Part shown: piece by piece, positions 34,191 through 46,250 of the stretch
Layout: every line of letters starts with the position of its first letter
How positions within the stretch are numbered: position 1 is the stretch's first letter
Assembly (NCBI GenBank): GCA_016647705.1
Contig: CM028328.1
Span: forward strand, 52,995,647-53,059,646
Reading direction: 5' to 3'
Length of the DNA stretch: 64,000 nucleotides
Origin: Eucommia ulmoides
Taxonomy: Eukaryota > Streptophyta > Magnoliopsida > Garryales > Eucommiaceae
The notes under the pieces: model-generated
The model's database searches: none
What the model was told of the DNA's origin: nothing
What the model saw: only the letters and a program-made list of their open reading frames with translations
Position numbers and translations under genes: made by a program

Positions 34191-35103
34191 CGAACCGTCA
34201 CCTGAACTTCGTTCTAACTGGTGCCCATCACCTGCGTAAGGTATCCCTGATATCCCTTCTTTAACAACTTCCTGACCTCTTGAACCAAAATCTAATTGAC
34301 GGGGATAATGATTACATCTCCCAAAAATACAAACTTTGATTTATCTAAGATTTGTAAAGTAACTTCTTTTTGGAACAATCTATCGACAACTCCATATTAC
34401 CCATACGAAACGAACTATGTTTATGCGCACTAACTATCAACACGGTTCACTGTTCTTGGCTGTCTCCTACATATCATTCTTTATTAATTTTTTTCCCATT
34501 TCATATTACTCGTCAACCTAAAACATATTTCCGATTACATCTTTTCTAGATTAGTTTACAAACAATCATTCTCTCTTATTCCAATAATACGTACACCCCT
34601 CTTCAATAAAGATACAAAGTTTCCTTAATATTACCTAAAAGACAGTTTTATACACCTCTTGGATATTGTTTAATAATCCAACTTAAGTGTGCTCTATCAC
34701 ACTACCTATTGTTTTAACAACTAAAATATTAGGTGCTACCGATAGTGAATCCCAACGTCAAGCAATATGAATATGATTACTTATCAGTTATAATTTATTA
34801 GTTAAAACCACTAGCATCCCTACAATCGTGGTCCATTCATTACCATTACCAACAACACTACCCAATTACCAACTAGCAATATCACAACTTCGTCGCACCC
34901 ACCAATTGCCAACAAGATAAAAAAACAATGCACAATGCCAATGCACTATCTACTGTAATGAAATAACTATCACTCACGTGTCGAACTCACCTATCGACAC
35001 CCTATATTATGGTCCACCACTGGCTCGACATCACCTATCGACACCCTATCTCATGATCCACCACTGGCTCAATGACTGACATGTCTACAGAACCTATAAC
35101 CTA

Positions 35104-35116
35104 GGCTCTGATACCA
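35104..35116 (-). other. Primer-binding site, initiator Met tRNA type
   Basis: On the minus strand TGGTATCAGAGCC lies four bases after the 5' LTR end. It is the common plant retroelement primer site complementary to the 3' end of initiator methionine tRNA. Confidence 0.92.
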
Positions 35117-35120
35117 CAAA

Positions 35121-38100
35121 TACCACACCCTATCCCAACACCCGTCACCTGAGGCCGGGCGTGACGTCAACCTGATGTCACCTGACCCAACAACGCATAT
35201 CCATCCATACGTCCATACGTACCTACTCGCGCTACTGTAAAATTATCTTATTTCTTTCCAAAAATATATATATAATTACTCTTCCCAAAATTAGGGAATA
35301 TACCGGTCCCAAATATTTACAACCGAAAACATGAAAATACCTGAACCTTTCATGGTTCATATCCGACTGGCTCACCTCTAGAACGACACTACCTCTGGAC
35401 TCTACCTAGTGTTAGTAGTGGACCAACTCCTAGCCGCGGTATCTGCACCCCAAAATTCCTTATCGGTGTACTGTCTTCATAATAAAAACATTGCATGGAT
35501 CAAGTATAAATAATAAACATCATGCCTTGAAATATAAAATAACAAAATCACATACCCGGTTCCATTTTCACCAATGAAACGAAATGATATACTAATAATA
35601 TATACCGCACTCCATATACGAAGACAATTCCCCTTTGTCCATATTGTAAAGAAATAATGTATATAAAGCACCAAATGAAAATATAATATACCCATATACC
35701 ATATGGAAATCCAGTTTCTCCTGTCACAATTGATATAAACGAATACATATATATATATATAACCAATATCCGATCCGAACATTTGAAAATCAACCACCCG
35801 ATTATTTTAGATCAAACAATCCAAATATTTTAAATCGACCCGTCCAAGTATTTTAGACCCACTAGTCCAACATCTCAACACATGATAAAATATCTCACCA
35901 GTCAACCAAAATAATATATATATATATTTATAAACCAATCATTTTAAAGTAATATATATACATACATATATATATATGTATGTATGTATGTATGTTTGTA
36001 TATCCAACCAGTTCCTCGTATACGACACAACCATTACAACACCCTCCGACTAGCCACAGGATCGTTTAACCTCACGATCGGGAATTGCAACGGTACCGTA
36101 CCACCCGTAGGATTTGTCTTCAAAACGGGTCACAACACTCTGCCGGACTATGCCAAGCAGATAATCACCACTCTGCCGGACTATGCCAAGCAGATAATCG
36201 TCACTCTGCTGGACTATGCCAAGCAGATAATCATCACTCTACTGGACTATGCTAAGTAGATAATCACCACTCTGCTGGATTATGCCAAGCAGATAATCAC
36301 CACTTTGCTGGACTATGCCAAACAGATAATCGTCACTCTACTAGACTATGCTAAGCAGATAATCACCACTTTGTTGGACTATGTCAAGCAAATAATCGTC
36401 ACTTTGCTGGACTATGCCAAGCAGATAATCACCACTTTGCTGGACTATGCCAAGCAGATAATCACCATTCTGTTGGACTATACCAAGCAGATAAATACTA
36501 TGGTGTAGTTGGACCAAACACCAATTTCCACCTAAAAAATAAAGACTTTTTCCACAACTAATTTCTATTCCTTTTGAAATTAACTAAATCCACAATTTCA
36601 CAAACACTCAAAACCGCTTGATCCATATAAGTTACAAATTCATCCCGTTTTAGGCAAACACATTTTTTCATCATATATATGAAAATAGATTTTTGTAATT
36701 TACTAGAAGACAGTACACTCACATGGCTATCTGCTCCGAACAACTTGTACGGACTACCCTCTACCGTTACTCCGGTGCCTGCGAACTTAATAGTGACAGG
36801 GCCTAAATTAATATTTTATGTAAAAATAACCTAATCATGTAATGCAGGCCCTAAATTCCATAATTTCCCATTTTCCATATTTTATTACGAAATGTTACTA
36901 TTCGACTAGTATTTGCTTCTTTAAAGTTTACTATATGAAATTTATTCATGTGAATGGTTTCAATATTTATTATCGCCATTTTGACATTTTGATGCTAGTA
37001 ATTTAATTTAACAATCATAAAATTTAACGAGAAACATTACCCGTTCCGAAACGGTTGTCGATTTCCTTAAAATTTTTAATATTTTGGCTCCTGCTCTCAC
37101 CGCCTCGGCGAAAGATCCATCGTCGCGGCGAACACGCTTCTTCTCTTCTCTGTTTGGCCTACTGACACTTCTCTACCTAGGTCGTAGCTTCCCCACCTAG
37201 GCGAACATACTCCCATTTTTTTCCTATTCTGTGTTCTGATGCTCCACCGCTTAGGGAAAACTGTCACCGCCTAGGTGAACTCGCCATCGTCTGACCTGCT
37301 ATGTTTTTTCCCGTTTTCAACTGACCACTCTCTCTCTCCTCACCGACTCCGACGATCACCCTCCACACCAACCTCCAACAACCCCACACCAAACAACCAC
37401 CGTCAGACCAACTGAACGACGACACAATACACACACACACACACACAACAGACACACACACAAATGAATGACAAAACCCCTGCCGGTGACATCACCCACG
37501 CCAACTACTAAAACATACATACATAACCATCAATGAACAACAATACACCTCATGCACACACATAGTCGGCGCAGACACTCACACTGCCGGAAGAGCAAAA
37601 CACACACACACAAACGAAACACACCGCCACACCCATGACGGAAGGACGATGACGACCCACTGTCGACAAAACAGAGCATATATATACAATCAATGACATG
37701 CACGCACACACTCTCATCGAATACACACAATCGAAGCAACACACGTACATATATTATTGTCGACACACACATCAAACCACATATACACACTTACCGGGGA
37801 CACCCACACCCTGACGACGACGATCACACACACACGCGCTCACGATGATCAACAACACCCACACACCCAACCGACCAACTGCACACCCACAACGCCGAAA
37901 CACAGCCTCACGTCGACCCTATGGACATACCGCTGACGACCCGCACCTTACGCCGAACTGCCTTCTCTTTCTTTCTCTCTCTTCGATTTCTGGATTCTTC
38001 TTCTCTCTTCCCGAGGGTGTGTGGATATATATGAATATATGTATGTATATATAATTGTATGCGAGTGTGACAAATGGCCGGCCTTCCTCCCTTCGTTCCT

Positions 38101-38328
38101 TTACCGATTCTCTCTCTATCTATATATAATATTTCATTCGCACCAACCCTCTTTTTATTTTTGTTAAGATATTAATTAGACCAAATTTTAATTTTAATGT
38201 TTTAAAAATTATAAATTTACCCCTAAAATTTAAAATCAAATAATAATTAACACTATCCATCGCTATTATTTCTAAATGTTCCAAAATACGACTTAAATTA
38301 TGCGTATATAAAAAATCAGGGTCTTACA
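35121..38328 (-). mobile_element. 5' LTR of the Ty3/gypsy element
   Basis: On the minus strand it runs from TGTAAGACCCTGATTTTTTA to GGGATAGGGTGTGGTA, 3208 bp. The last bases have mutated from the family end GTGTGACA. It includes a 33-bp minisatellite (36132-36500), CCTAGG palindromes near 37178-37280, and a CA-rich stretch that is GU-rich on the sense strand. Point differences and copy-number differences from the 3' LTR show that insertion was not recent. Confidence 0.9.
36132..36500 (-). repeat. 33-bp minisatellite in the 5' LTR (about eleven copies)
   Basis: Tandem copies of ACTCTGCCGGACTATGCCAA plus GCAGATAATCACC. Because 33 is a multiple of three, plus-strand frames read as repeated LLDYAKQII. 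This is a by-product of the repeat and is antisense to the element. Confidence 0.9.
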
Positions 38329-38427
38329 GCTAAAGTGGATACATCGTCTCTCGACTCTTATTTCAACAATCTGGGTTTTCCTACCTCGTGCCACATCGAC
38401 CCCCAAGGTCGTGCTGGAGGCATTTGT
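38329..38427 (+). pseudogene. LINE ORF2 endonuclease fragment between two insertions
   Basis: These 99 bp continue the endonuclease: AKVDTSSLDSYFNNLGFP, then HIDPQGRAGG, matching the GRAGG landmark of plant LINE endonucleases. It lies between the Ty3/gypsy element and the solo LTR at 38428. Confidence 0.85.
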
Positions 38428-38664
38428 TGTGACACCCCTCCCCGGGCCCCCAACACCTGAGACCATCATTGAAATAAGATGACATATCCAAATCAACCAA
38501 TCTAAATATTTCAACATATAATAAAATACCGTACACATATTTTTCTACTAGGCATATGATCATTTCACCTCATAATCGGGAGTTACGATGGTACCGTAAC
38601 CTATACAACTGTGCCATCTAAGGTGGTTATCAGTGTCAGGGTCATTTAATATCCCCAATGGTAG

Positions 38665-38850
38665 GGGCAGTCACTTGCAGAATTTGCAATCTTGATAGGT
38701 CAACATATATTCACCCTACATGACTTGTCTGATAGGTAATAATAAATATCCACCTTGCAGGACTTGCTTGACAGGTAACAACATATATCCACCTTGCAAG
38801 ATTTGTCTGACAGGTAACAACATATCCACATCTCGCAGGACATGCCCTCC
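38665..38850 (-). repeat. About 39-bp tandem repeat in the solo LTR
   Basis: The unit CCACCTTGCAGGACTTGCTT plus GACAGGTAACAACATATAT occurs three to four times with variants. It is unrelated in sequence to the minisatellites of the other LTRs but lies in the same 3' half of the LTR. Confidence 0.75.
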
Positions 38851-39649
38851 TGACGAGAAGACAACTATGGCATAGTCGGATAATAAAAATTACTTTCCAC
38901 ATTTAAAAATTTACTTGATCCGCAAAAAATTATAAAATAATATATTTTAATAAACTTTTTTTTTTCCTACACATTTTAGTACAAAAATATAATTTGACAA
39001 TTTACATAGAAGACAGTACACTCACCTCAATTTTTATGTTACCAAAAACACTATTGTCAGGATGCTATGCGGGAGGCGTCGCCTGTAAACCTAACAACCA
39101 AATGGTCTAAACTAAGAATTTATTTAAAATAAATATAATATGCAATGCGTGACCCAAAAATGTAAACATTTTCATTCCCCAAATGTTGATTACACGAAAT
39201 TATTTAATGCCTAATTTCTTAAGTTAATATTAACTGTACGAAAATTATTATAACAACGATTACGAAAATTCTCTTGTTAATAATTTAATTTGCAGAAAAT
39301 ATTAATCGATTGTTAAAATTTTTACTAATCCGCGAGATACTAAAAATTGTTGTTTTGATAAAATTTACAATTTTTATCTTAAACTGTATTCTTCGCAATT
39401 AAATATATTTATACCTACTATATTCTTCGAACTCACTGTATATATTTTTGACATAAATATACACGTGTACATGTCCGTACAAATAGTCACATGAATTAAA
39501 CGTGATATATATATTTTAGGTTAACAATATATATACAAATGAAGAATTAATAAATACCTTATAGGAGGGCCAATGTTTCTGCTTTCGTTTGCTTCATTTT
39601 AGTTTTGTTTTGTTTTGTTCAGCCGAAACACCTATGCTTATATATTGCC

Positions 39650-39724
<75 letters not shown>

Positions 39725-39794
39725 TAAAATCCCCAAAAGCCACCCTTTTTTTTTTTAGTTTGGTTAGTGGGCTCCACGTGTCAATAGATGTGCA

Positions 39795-39844
<50 letters not shown>

Positions 39845-39850
<6 letters not shown>

Positions 39851-40140
39851 GGTTTTGCTTTCCTTCCTTGGGAAGGAAACCGTTTAGACCATATTTTTTT
39901 TTTTGTGATCTTGTCATAAGAAATAATATTATAATTATTTATTATTGATTTATAGATATTGCATAAGTAACCCTAGAATGATATTATATATATATTTTGG
40001 TTTCCTTCCTTGGGAAGGAAACCATTTGGACCATATATATATATATATATATTTTGTGATCTTATCATAAGAAATAATATTATAATTATTTATTATTGAT
40101 TTATGCATACGTAACCCTAGAACAATATTATATATATATT
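39845..40140. repeat. Tandem duplication of about 150 bp with a palindrome
   Basis: Two copies of a segment containing TTTCCTTCCTTGGGAAGGAA, then TTTGTGATCTTGTCATAAGA, ATAATATTATAATTATTTAT and GTAACCCTAGAA. In the second copy (39999-40023) the 11-bp arms GGTTTCCTTCC and GGAAGGAAACC are perfect, separated by TTG. Confidence 0.85.
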
Positions 40141-40338
40141 AAACTCCTAAAATTCTTAAAAGTAATTTTTAAAGTGCAAATTAATCCCCAAATATTTTTT
40201 AAAAGTTAAAGTTAATATTAACATATTAACTCCTAATTTTTTTTAAAGTAGATGTTAATTAGCACAATGCACTTCATTATTTTTTAAGGTTAAAAAATGT
40301 AACTAAAAATTATGCATATGCAAGAGTCAGGTCTTACA

Positions 40339-41002
40339 TTTGAATCCTTTAGAGACCGGAGAAAATTAATCTTCAAAGCATCTCCATGAAAGAACAGGCC
40401 ATTTACGCGATTATTACCAGGAGAAACTATGATGACTAGCTTTTCTCGGCTGTCTACGCTAAGTTGAACCCCAGGTTGAGAGAGGAGCTTTGGAGGGACA
40501 TGAACATTTTCTCCAAGGAGAACACGTCCCCGTGGATGGAGACTGGTGATTTCAACAAAATTGCCTCCCAAAGCAAGAAAACGACTCTCTATAAAAATGT
40601 TGTCTGTTATTGTTCATATTAGAAAGTTCAACCGTAACATGGATGATTATGGGCTTAAGGACCTGGGATCTAAAGGCCCGAAAATGACATGGAAGAGAAC
40701 TGTGAGAAATGGATTGAGGATTGGTAAGAGACTGGATAGGGCCGTGGCCAATGAAAAATGGAATGATATATTTCCAAATGCAGGTGTGGAAATTCTACCG
40801 TATACGTATTCTGATTATTCTCCTACTTTAATTTGTTGCTTGGGTTGTTTTCCCCCCTCTCGGTTTAGACCATTTCAGTTTGAGGCCATGTGGCTTATGC
40901 ATAAATCCTTTAAAGACCTAAATAAAACAAATTGGGTCAATGATGATTCTCCTACAAATCTAAAACTCAATAAATTCACAGAAACTCTGATGATGGGTTT
41001 AT
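40339..41002 (+). pseudogene. LINE ORF2 endonuclease C-terminal half
   Basis: From 40546 the frame reads endonuclease landmarks: MDDYGLKDLGSKGPKMTWKR, KRLDRAVANEKW and LPYTYSDYSPTLI, where SDYSP stands for the usual SDHSP. The histidine of that catalytic motif is therefore lost. Stops interrupt 40340-40545. The fragment ends near the T/G homopolymer at 41003-41030. Confidence 0.87.
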
Positions 41003-41199
41003 TTTTTTTTTTTTGGGGGGGGGGGGGAGGGGGGGAGAACAACAATAGTTACTTCATTTTCTCTTTTCTTTGGTGGAGCTGACCTCTTTACTGAGTTGGG
41101 CGCAACTCCTTCAATTTTTCTGTTCCTTATTCTTTTTTTCGTTACTTTGGCTTGTTTGATTGCATCGCTGAAGGAAACCACTGCTATGCTCGAGAGATC

Positions 41200-42141
41200 T
41201 CAATAGAAAGGCAGCGTCTGAATTGACTTGAATATCTTTAACTGAGTCTCCTCGCTCAGCGTAGAAATAACTTTGGCAGCCTCTTCCCTCCAACGGGCAG
41301 TGTACCTCTGGAAGCTTTTATCTTTCTTCTTCAGTATTTGGTAGAGGGTATTGCGGTCTGACGTGACATCCTTATTGTACACGTACTGCTCACAGAAGGC
41401 CTCTACCAAATCCTCAAACGTTTTAATTTGTGATAGCTCCAGGGTCATGTATCAATTGAGAGCCGGTCGTTTCAATGATCGCTGGAACATTTTCAGGCAA
41501 AGATTTTTGTTCTGGGGGCTAGTGCCGTTATATTTAGTGAACTCCGGAACTACAATTTTTTTTGGATACACTACCTGGGGTGCTGCTGACAACTCCTTGT
41601 ACGCTGTTTTTCTGGATAGCTTATCTCTTTTCAATTATTCTATGGTTTTTTCCAACTCCTCTATTTTCAGAACCCAGGCCAAAGAGGGTCCATTATCTTG
41701 TTTTCTGTTTTTGGTTTCAGTGGCCAGGGTTGGTCGATTGGCATTCAAATTGTTGGATGGAGCAACGACTCTCACCAGGTGCATGAAGATCTGTGGTGCG
41801 GAGAGGGCTAGACCATCGGGTAAGGCCTGATAGATATTCCCTTGGATGGAATATGTCGGCGCTCCATAGGCGAAGGACTGAAGGCCCATCTGAGGTCCGT
41901 AGTAGACCGGTACCGCAAAGTTCAGGCCGACGTGGTTCAGATTCAACACTGAGTTCTCTATCCTAACACTTGGAGGGTTTTCATTTGGTGATTTAGTCAC
42001 AAGAGTTCCACTGAACGAAAGAACAAGTGCCTCCTGGGGTTGGCTAAGTTCATTGATCCTTTCCCTTAGCATGTCGATAGTTTCTTGCATCCGAGTCATC
42101 TGGGCCGTTCGGGGAGATTCGAGATTACCTTCTGATATCAT
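41200..42141 (-). pseudogene. Decayed gag of the Tat/Ogre-like element
   Basis: Three frames in series on the minus strand: 41635-42141 (coiled-coil-like MQETIDMLRERINELSQPQE), 41452-41634 (KKIVVPEFTKYNGTS) and 41200-41448 (WREEAAKVISTLSE in the retrotransposon gag domain). Stop codons separate them. The KYNGTS and WREEAA landmarks are characteristic of plant Tat/Athila-type gag proteins. Confidence 0.82.
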
Positions 42142-42689
42142 CCTAGAATGAGTCTGGGCCCGAATGTGAGTAAAGACCGGGCTTCGAATGGGAGGGGGGG
42201 AACCAAAATTATTTTTTTTGGGACCAATTTTCCTGTCTCGTCCTATTCTTACAACAAATCCATTTATTAGTCCACATCGGTCTTAGGTAGTCTTAAAACC
42301 CATTAGAGTTTGAAGTTTTCAATTCCGATAATGACCGATCAAAACAGATAATGATTTATGAAAATTCTTTCGTAGCTTAATCAGTATTGGAAACTTCAAA
42401 CTCGTTTGGTTTTTAAGACTTCCTAAGACATCATCAATCCATCAAGTATGAAACCCCTCGTCTTGTATCATAGAATCCCAAGGGGATAATATGGATACAA
42501 GATGACTGTACTTGTGTTGTAGGGTTTACAATAATATAAAAGCCTGAGAGAAAAGAAAGAAGAGAAAAAAAGAAACAAACATCACAACTTATTTACAAAA
42601 ATAGAAGAAAAATGTAACAAAATAAAATATAACATTTGGACATGGAATAGTTGGACTTATTTGGACATATTAGGCTCGACCCTCTAATT

Positions 42690-42708
42690 GTCCCCAGCGG
42701 AGTCGCCA
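42690..42708 (-). other. Primer-binding site of the Tat/Ogre-like element
   Basis: On the minus strand TGGCGACTCCGCTGGGGAC begins two bases after the LTR end GCGCGTCA. This type of primer site is usual in Tat/Ogre elements, where it is attributed to an Arg tRNA (recalled, not tested here). Confidence 0.75.
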
Positions 42709-42710
42709 GC

Positions 42711-44825
42711 TGACGCGCCCCGTTTTTCCGAGAGGAAAAGAATATTAAATAATAAATAAACTTAAGGATAGGGATTTTTTAAAGCGCCAGTTTTCTCAAA
42801 AAACATACTGAGGACATTTTAAAAAATAAGGAGTTACCATCTAACATTGAGTTTAAATAGTATGTTAGGTCACTGAATTTTTAGAAAAATAATTTAAATG
42901 GCCTAAGTAAAAATTGACTCCAAAAAAGACACGGTCCAATCAAAGATTCATTTAAAGGCTCCGGAGTCGGTTACGCTCGGGGAAAGTGTTAGGCACCCCA
43001 AGACGTTCGTCCAAAAACTGTACCTTATGTCCAATTAAGTCGAATTAGTTTAGTTCGAATAATTTATTTTATTTTAAAATTATTTCCTTCTTATAATTTT
43101 TTTTTTGGTATTTTAATCTTTTTGGTATTTTCACAAATAAGATGGGATAAGTTTTTGAATTTTTGAGAATGTTCCCCCGGTATAACCTCTTATTGAATAT
43201 TAAAGATTCGACAAGGATAGTCCCCGGGGGATTTTATGTATGTTTCCGAGAGACTTATTTAATTTAAATAGACAAACTAAAATAGATGAATAAGATAAGA
43301 AATATGAATGCAAAATTAACATTTATATGATTTTTTTTTGATTTTTTTTATGCAAAAGTGACCTAAAACTAAATAGTTTAATTCAAATATGTCAATGCAA
43401 ACTGATATGAATATGGGAAGTGAATAGGGAATACTACGTGAATTTATGTGATTATACGTGGTAATGATTTAATTATTTAATATAAAAATATAAGTGGTGC
43501 ACGTGCTGTGACTAGATGTGAAAAGTAGCGTGGATTCATAAAAAAAAAAACAAAAAAAAACTAAACTATATGTATAAAAAGTGTAAGTGGTAAGAGTGTC
43601 CTAAACATGTTGTCTAAATGATACGAGAAATAAACATGCTAAGTGGATGCAAAAAAAAAGTCTACTTTGAGTTTGCCTGATTAATTTAAAAAAATATCGT
43701 TTTGAAATTTCCTCGAATTCTATGGATATGAGAATCAAGGGGAGATTCGCGGAAATAATTTTTGTTGAAATTAATCTTTCCGAAACTTAAGCAGAATCCC
43801 ACGAAAAATTTACCGAAGGAAGAGATTTCCTAAAATCATTTTGTTTCTAAATTCCACTCGAGTAGGGGAATGGAAACGAAGTCACGGAAAACTCTCCCAC
43901 GATTTATCGAATCATCGGATTCACCTTAAGGTTCGTAAGGATTAATTTCTTAAAACAAAGATTTTATTATTTTTGGATTTTTTTTAGTGTTTTTATTTTT
44001 TATTTATTTTTTATTTTTAGGATTTTGATAACAAGAATAAAAAATAAAAAAAATACAAAAAATAAACAATGAAACGTCCTTCATCTAACGCTCGGGATTA
44101 AGTTCAACATGAGAAACCCACCCCGATATTTTCATCAAATCATCGGACGACTTATTTTTTTTTTTATATGAATTACGAACAAAATAAAAAAAAATGCAGA
44201 AATAATAATAATAATAAAAAAATAGCGGTGTCCTCATCTAAAATCTCAAAGGTTCAAATTGAAATGAGAAATCTCATCCCGGTGTTTTTCATCGAGTCAT
44301 CGGATAATTAAAAAAATAAAGCTTGCAAGAATTTAAATTACGAAATGGATAAAATAAACTAAAAAAAAAGAATTAAAAATCAGAAAATATACCTGTTCTA
44401 GGCTAAGAATTCTGATGCTCAAGCTTTCTCTCTCTCGCAGACAACTTCCCGAAAGGGTTTACGATGAAAATCACTCTCTAAGGCGATTTTTTCTCTCAAT
44501 TTCTAAATGTCCCCGAAAGGTTTGTCTCTAAATTGTTGTGTTTCTAAATTATGAGGAGGAAGGTCTTATTTATAAGAAGTATGTGGAGTGAGAAATTCTA
44601 GAAACCCTAGACCCAGTTTGACGAGAAAAAAGAAACAAAACCTAAAAGGAAAGGAAAAATGAAACCTAATCCTATTTTGACAAGGAAACCTTTTCTTTTC
44701 TATTTTTTTTTTATTTTATCCTTCTTTTATTTTTTCATTTTTTCTTTTCTTTTTTCTCTATTTTTTTTATTTTTTTGAAAATAAAAATAAAATTTTTGCG
44801 GGACGATCAAAATGTCGTGTCTACA
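42711..44825 (-). mobile_element. LTR of the Tat/Ogre-like element
   Basis: On the minus strand it starts TGTAGACACGACATTTTGAT and ends ACGGGGCGCGTCA, 2115 bp with TG...CA ends. The content is A/T-rich with frequent T- and A-runs. Reading back on the plus strand, LINE sequence resumes at 44826. Confidence 0.85.
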
Positions 44826-46250
44826 CTAGACTGAAAGACATTCAATTTGCCTAGGATAGAGGATACTCTTATAACCTCAATTGCCTTGAAACTGATATTC
44901 AAAGAAGTTATAGAGATATCCTGCTTAAAGAAGAAATCCTCTGGTACCAAAAATCTAGAATACAATGGATGAAATTGGGCAACAAAAACAATAGATTTTT
45001 CCATGTTATGATGCTTTACAAAAGAAAGAAGAATACAATTTCCATGCTAAAGTCTGATGGGTGCTGGATTAATAATGAAGCTAATCTAAAATCTCATGTT
45101 CGTAATTATTTTTGCAAACTGTTCCCTGATGATATTGTTAGCTCCAGAATTAGTCTTCCTAACTTGTGCCTTGTGATTAAGAATTCTGAGCATCTGACCC
45201 TTAGTCGTGTGCCTTCGGTCCAGGAGGTTTGGGATTCCCTTAAAACCATGAAGGATCTTAAAGCTCTAGGTTAGAATGGGTACCAACCCTTTTTCTTTAA
45301 AATAAATTGGGGAGTGGTTGGGACGGATGCTTGCAATTTTGTTCGTAATTGCTTTGTGTTGCCAATAAAACCTTAATTACGTTGATTCCCAAAGTTGATT
45401 TTCCCGAGTCTATTGCCCAGTTTAGGCCCACAAGTCTTTGCAACACCATGTTCAAGATTGTTACTAAAACTATTGTTGAAAGAATTAGACCCCTTTTAAA
45501 TGATATTGTCGGTCCTTATCAGAGTAGCTTCATTCCTAGAAGAATGACAACTAATAATGTCATTATCACCTAGGAATTAATCCACTCTTTAAGGAAGTTT
45601 AAAAACAAAAAATGTGGTATTATAATTAAGTTAGATCTTGAAAAAGTTTATGATCGGGTGAATTGGGAGTTCCTTAGGGAAATTCTTATGTTTTTCAACT
45701 TTCCCCCCTTACTTGTTAATCTTATCATGTCATGTGTGTCTACCCCTTCCCTCTCAGTTCTCTGGAATGGGGAACCTCTTGAGGATTTCCATTCTTCTAG
45801 AGGTCTAAGGCAAGAGGACCCTTTGTCCCCCTATTTGTTTACTTTATGCATGGAAAAATTATCCTATCTTATCTGTGATAGTGTGAATAAGGACAATTGG
45901 AAAGGTCTTAAAGCTGGCAGAAATGGCCTTAGCATTTCTCATTTGTTTTTTGTTGATGATCTTGTTTTATTTGCTGAAGATAAGGATAATCAATTTACTA
46001 ATATTCTTTAAATCATTAATGATTTCTCCAATGCTTCTAGGGAAAAAAAAAATCAACTTTTCAAAATCCAAGCTTTATGTGGCCCCTTTGATTCCCTGTT
46101 GGAAAGTTAGAAATATTAGTAGGATTCTGAAAATCAGCCTAACGGAGAATTTGAGTATCTATTTAAGTTTCCCCCTCGTTCATGGCAAATTAAATTTTTT
46201 CTATATCTAGAATGTTATCCAAAAAATGCAAAGCTGACTGTCCAAATGGA
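44826..46250 (+). pseudogene. LINE ORF2 reverse transcriptase
   Basis: RT motifs in order: LWYQKSRIQWMKLGNKNNRF, LITLIPKVDFPESIAQFRP, IVGPYQSSFIPRRM, IIKLDLEKVYDRVNWEFL, GLRQEDPLSPYLF and FFVDDLVLF (the catalytic FADD motif as FVDD, at 45949-45960). TAG at 45271 and 45571, a frameshift near 45345 and a TAA near 46009 break the frame. It is inactive. Confidence 0.93.

Larger units (their letters stand above)
25813..38328 (-). mobile_element. Ty3/gypsy element with both LTRs, TSD GCTAA
   Basis: On the minus strand the element has a 5' LTR (35121-38328), an initiator-Met-tRNA primer site, a decayed pol region and a 3' LTR (25813-31541). The perfect 5-bp duplication GCTAA flanks it (25808-25812 and 38329-38333) inside the LINE endonuclease. 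The order RT, RNase H, integrase is that of Ty3/gypsy. Long LTRs and the RNase H/integrase sequence suit the Tekay/Del chromovirus group (inference). The internal region is only about 3.6 kb, with little or no gag or protease, so the element is internally deleted. Its 3' LTR is split by a 2.6-kb solo LTR. Confidence 0.92.
38428..40338 (-). mobile_element. Solo LTR in the LINE endonuclease
   Basis: On the minus strand it runs from TGTAAGACCTGACTCTTGCA to GGGGAGGGGTGTCACA, 1911 bp. The flanks TTTGT (38423-38427) and TTTGA (40339-40343) are a one-mismatch target duplication. Family motifs are GAAGACAGTACACTCACCTC (39007), the ATAATCGGGAGTTACGATGG block (38572), and repeats at 38665-38850. (TA)n tracts occur at 39655-39704 and 39800-39848. 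Confidence 0.85.
41003..44825 (-). mobile_element. Truncated Tat/Ogre-like Ty3/gypsy element (5' LTR and gag)
   Basis: On the minus strand it consists of a 5' LTR (42711-44825), primer site and decayed gag, then ends at a T12/G-rich homopolymer run (about 41003-41036). No pol and no 3' LTR are present. It sits inside the LINE between the endonuclease and reverse transcriptase. No target duplication is visible because the downstream end is missing. Confidence 0.8.

Noticed and set aside
36132-36500. Possible CRISPR-like array
   Set aside because: Units are contiguous 33-bp tandem repeats without spacers in a plant LTR; there are no cas genes.
35984-36508. Repeated LLDYAKQII peptide as a possible repeat protein
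   Set aside because: It comes from the 33-bp minisatellite within an LTR, antisense to the element, and the matching LTR has a different copy number.
38850-38880. CTGACGAG near a possible hammerhead ribozyme core (retrozyme-like LTR)
   Set aside because: The required GAAA element, stems I-III and the cleavage-site context could not be found around it.
40290-40571. Open frame of 93 codons on the minus strand
   Set aside because: It is antisense to the LINE endonuclease and crosses the solo LTR boundary.
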